Origin: Omnitrophica WOR_2 bacterium RIFCSPLOWO2_12_FULL_51_8
GTDB taxonomy: Bacteria; Omnitrophota; Gorgyraeia; Gygaellales; Profunditerraquicolaceae
Length of the DNA: 6,223 bases
Direction of reading: 5' to 3'
NCBI GenBank assembly: GCA_001805895.1
Contig: MHHD01000048.1
Coordinates: 1-6,223, forward strand
Shown piece by piece: positions 5,624-6,223 of this stretch (the stretch's first letter is position 1; each line of letters begins with the position of its first letter). The position numbers and the translations under genes are program-made. Under the pieces are notes generated by a model. It was not told the origin of the DNA, ran no database searches, and saw only the letters and a program-made list of their open reading frames with translations.

Positions 5624-6223
5624 TTAGAATACCCCTGATATTTTTTCAACCGCTTTGACAATATCTTGAAAGTCCTCCAAAGTGTTCGGCAATCGGATGT
5701 GTTCGCTGATTAAAACTTCATCACGCAATGCCTCTGCCATGGGGCAAGCACCGGGCTTATAATTGGCAATGTTCCCCTGATTTTCAGGTGCGCCAAACGG
5801 ATATCCATGCTTAAACAGCATGCGCCTCTGGTAAATTGGCTGCTCATAAAGAGGTTTGTAGCCCCGGGCAAAATACATCCCTTCGGTATTCAGCGCGGTC
5901 CGGAATTCTTCGACATGAACACCGGCCACGTCGGGGCGGAAAAGGATGGGGTAGGTGTAGTAGGTGCTCACACAATCCTTGCGGCCATCCATGATTTCCA
6001 GGAAATCGAACTGGCTGAGGCGCTCGTTAAGCCAATTGACAAAGCCGATACGGGCGCGATTAATGGCCTCAAGCTTTTTAAATTGCTCGATTGCAACAGC
6101 AGCCTGAATCTCGGTCAGGCGGTAGTTGAATCCTATGATGTTGAGTATATTTTCATAGCCTGCGGGACCAACCACGTTCTCGCCGTGGTTCCGCACAAGC
6201 TCCAGGCGATATTTAAGGTCGTC
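5624..6223 (-). CDS. C-terminal part of a DegT/DnrJ/EryC1/StrS-family aminotransferase, cut by the right edge
   Basis: The frame is open through the right edge, giving 199 visible residues of a protein normally about 370-400 aa. A GTG at 6196 could be misread as a start, but the in-frame codons upstream give DDLKYRLELV ahead of RNHGEN, which continues the conserved family sequence. Recognisable segments (numbered from the edge) are RNHGEN (11-16), the strongly conserved IGFNYRLTEIQAAVAIEQF (30-48), YYTYPILF (88-95), ACPMAEAL (159-166) and ISEHIRLPN (172-180). The PLP-binding lysine and the preceding glycine-rich region lie outside the window. Family members transfer an amino group from glutamate or glutamine to keto-sugars bound to a nucleotide, or act on related cyclic ketones. 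Together with the neighbours this points to amino-sugar synthesis for a surface glycan. The family call is firm; the exact sugar is not readable. Confidence 0.93.
   Translation of the reverse strand, partial: DDLKYRLELVRNHGENVVGPAGYENILNIIGFNYRLTEIQAAVAIEQFKKLEAINRARIGFVNWLNERLSQFDFLEIMDGRKDCVSTYYTYPILFRPDVAGVHVEEFRTALNTEGMYFARGYKPLYEQPIYQRRMLFKHGYPFGAPENQGNIANYKPGACPMAEALRDEVLISEHIRLPNTLEDFQDIVKAVEKISGVF

Noticed and set aside
5624..6196. Complete 190-aa aminotransferase starting at the GTG at 6196
   Set aside because: The frame continues upstream to the window edge with conserved family sequence, and the family is about twice this long; the gene is cut by the edge.

Overview
The window looks like part of a bacterial surface-polysaccharide (O-antigen, capsule or exopolysaccharide) gene cluster. 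By eye the base composition is in the mid-40s % G+C. Gene content and short spacings suggest a Gram-negative bacterium, probably a proteobacterium, but nothing here fixes the genus. All six genes that can be supported lie on the minus strand, so transcription runs from high to low coordinates. No gene on the plus strand, rRNA, tRNA, CRISPR array, insertion sequence or clear intrinsic terminator was seen.

In order of transcription: (1) the C-terminal part of a DegT/DnrJ/EryC1/StrS-type PLP sugar aminotransferase, cut by the right edge (5624-6223); (2) a small class I SAM methyltransferase-like protein of 219 aa (4929-5588); (3) a 617-aa cobalamin-binding-type radical SAM enzyme with a clear CxxxCxxC cluster motif (3034-4887); (4) a SAM methyltransferase with an N-terminal zinc-ribbon-like CxxC...CxxC module (1942-2832, start uncertain); (5) a 612-aa protein with the look of a large GT-B-like surface-carbohydrate enzyme (82-1920); (6) the first 27 codons of an unidentified gene whose ATG overlaps the stop of gene 5 (1-82).

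Spacings are short (35, 41, 21 and -1 bp), which supports one operon. The exception is a gap of about 200 bp between genes 3 and 4 (2833-3033). It holds a near-perfect 16-bp palindrome, a candidate sigma-70-type promoter and a degenerate copy of a CTTGTCGAAG-type intergenic repeat, so genes 4-6 may have their own promoter.

The simplest reading is that the aminotransferase makes an amino sugar, the radical SAM enzyme and two SAM methyltransferases modify the sugar or the finished glycan, and the 612-aa protein transfers or handles the sugar. Three potential methylating enzymes in a row, one of them a cobalamin-type radical SAM protein able in principle to act on unactivated carbon, is the most unusual aspect. 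Substrates cannot be read from the sequence.
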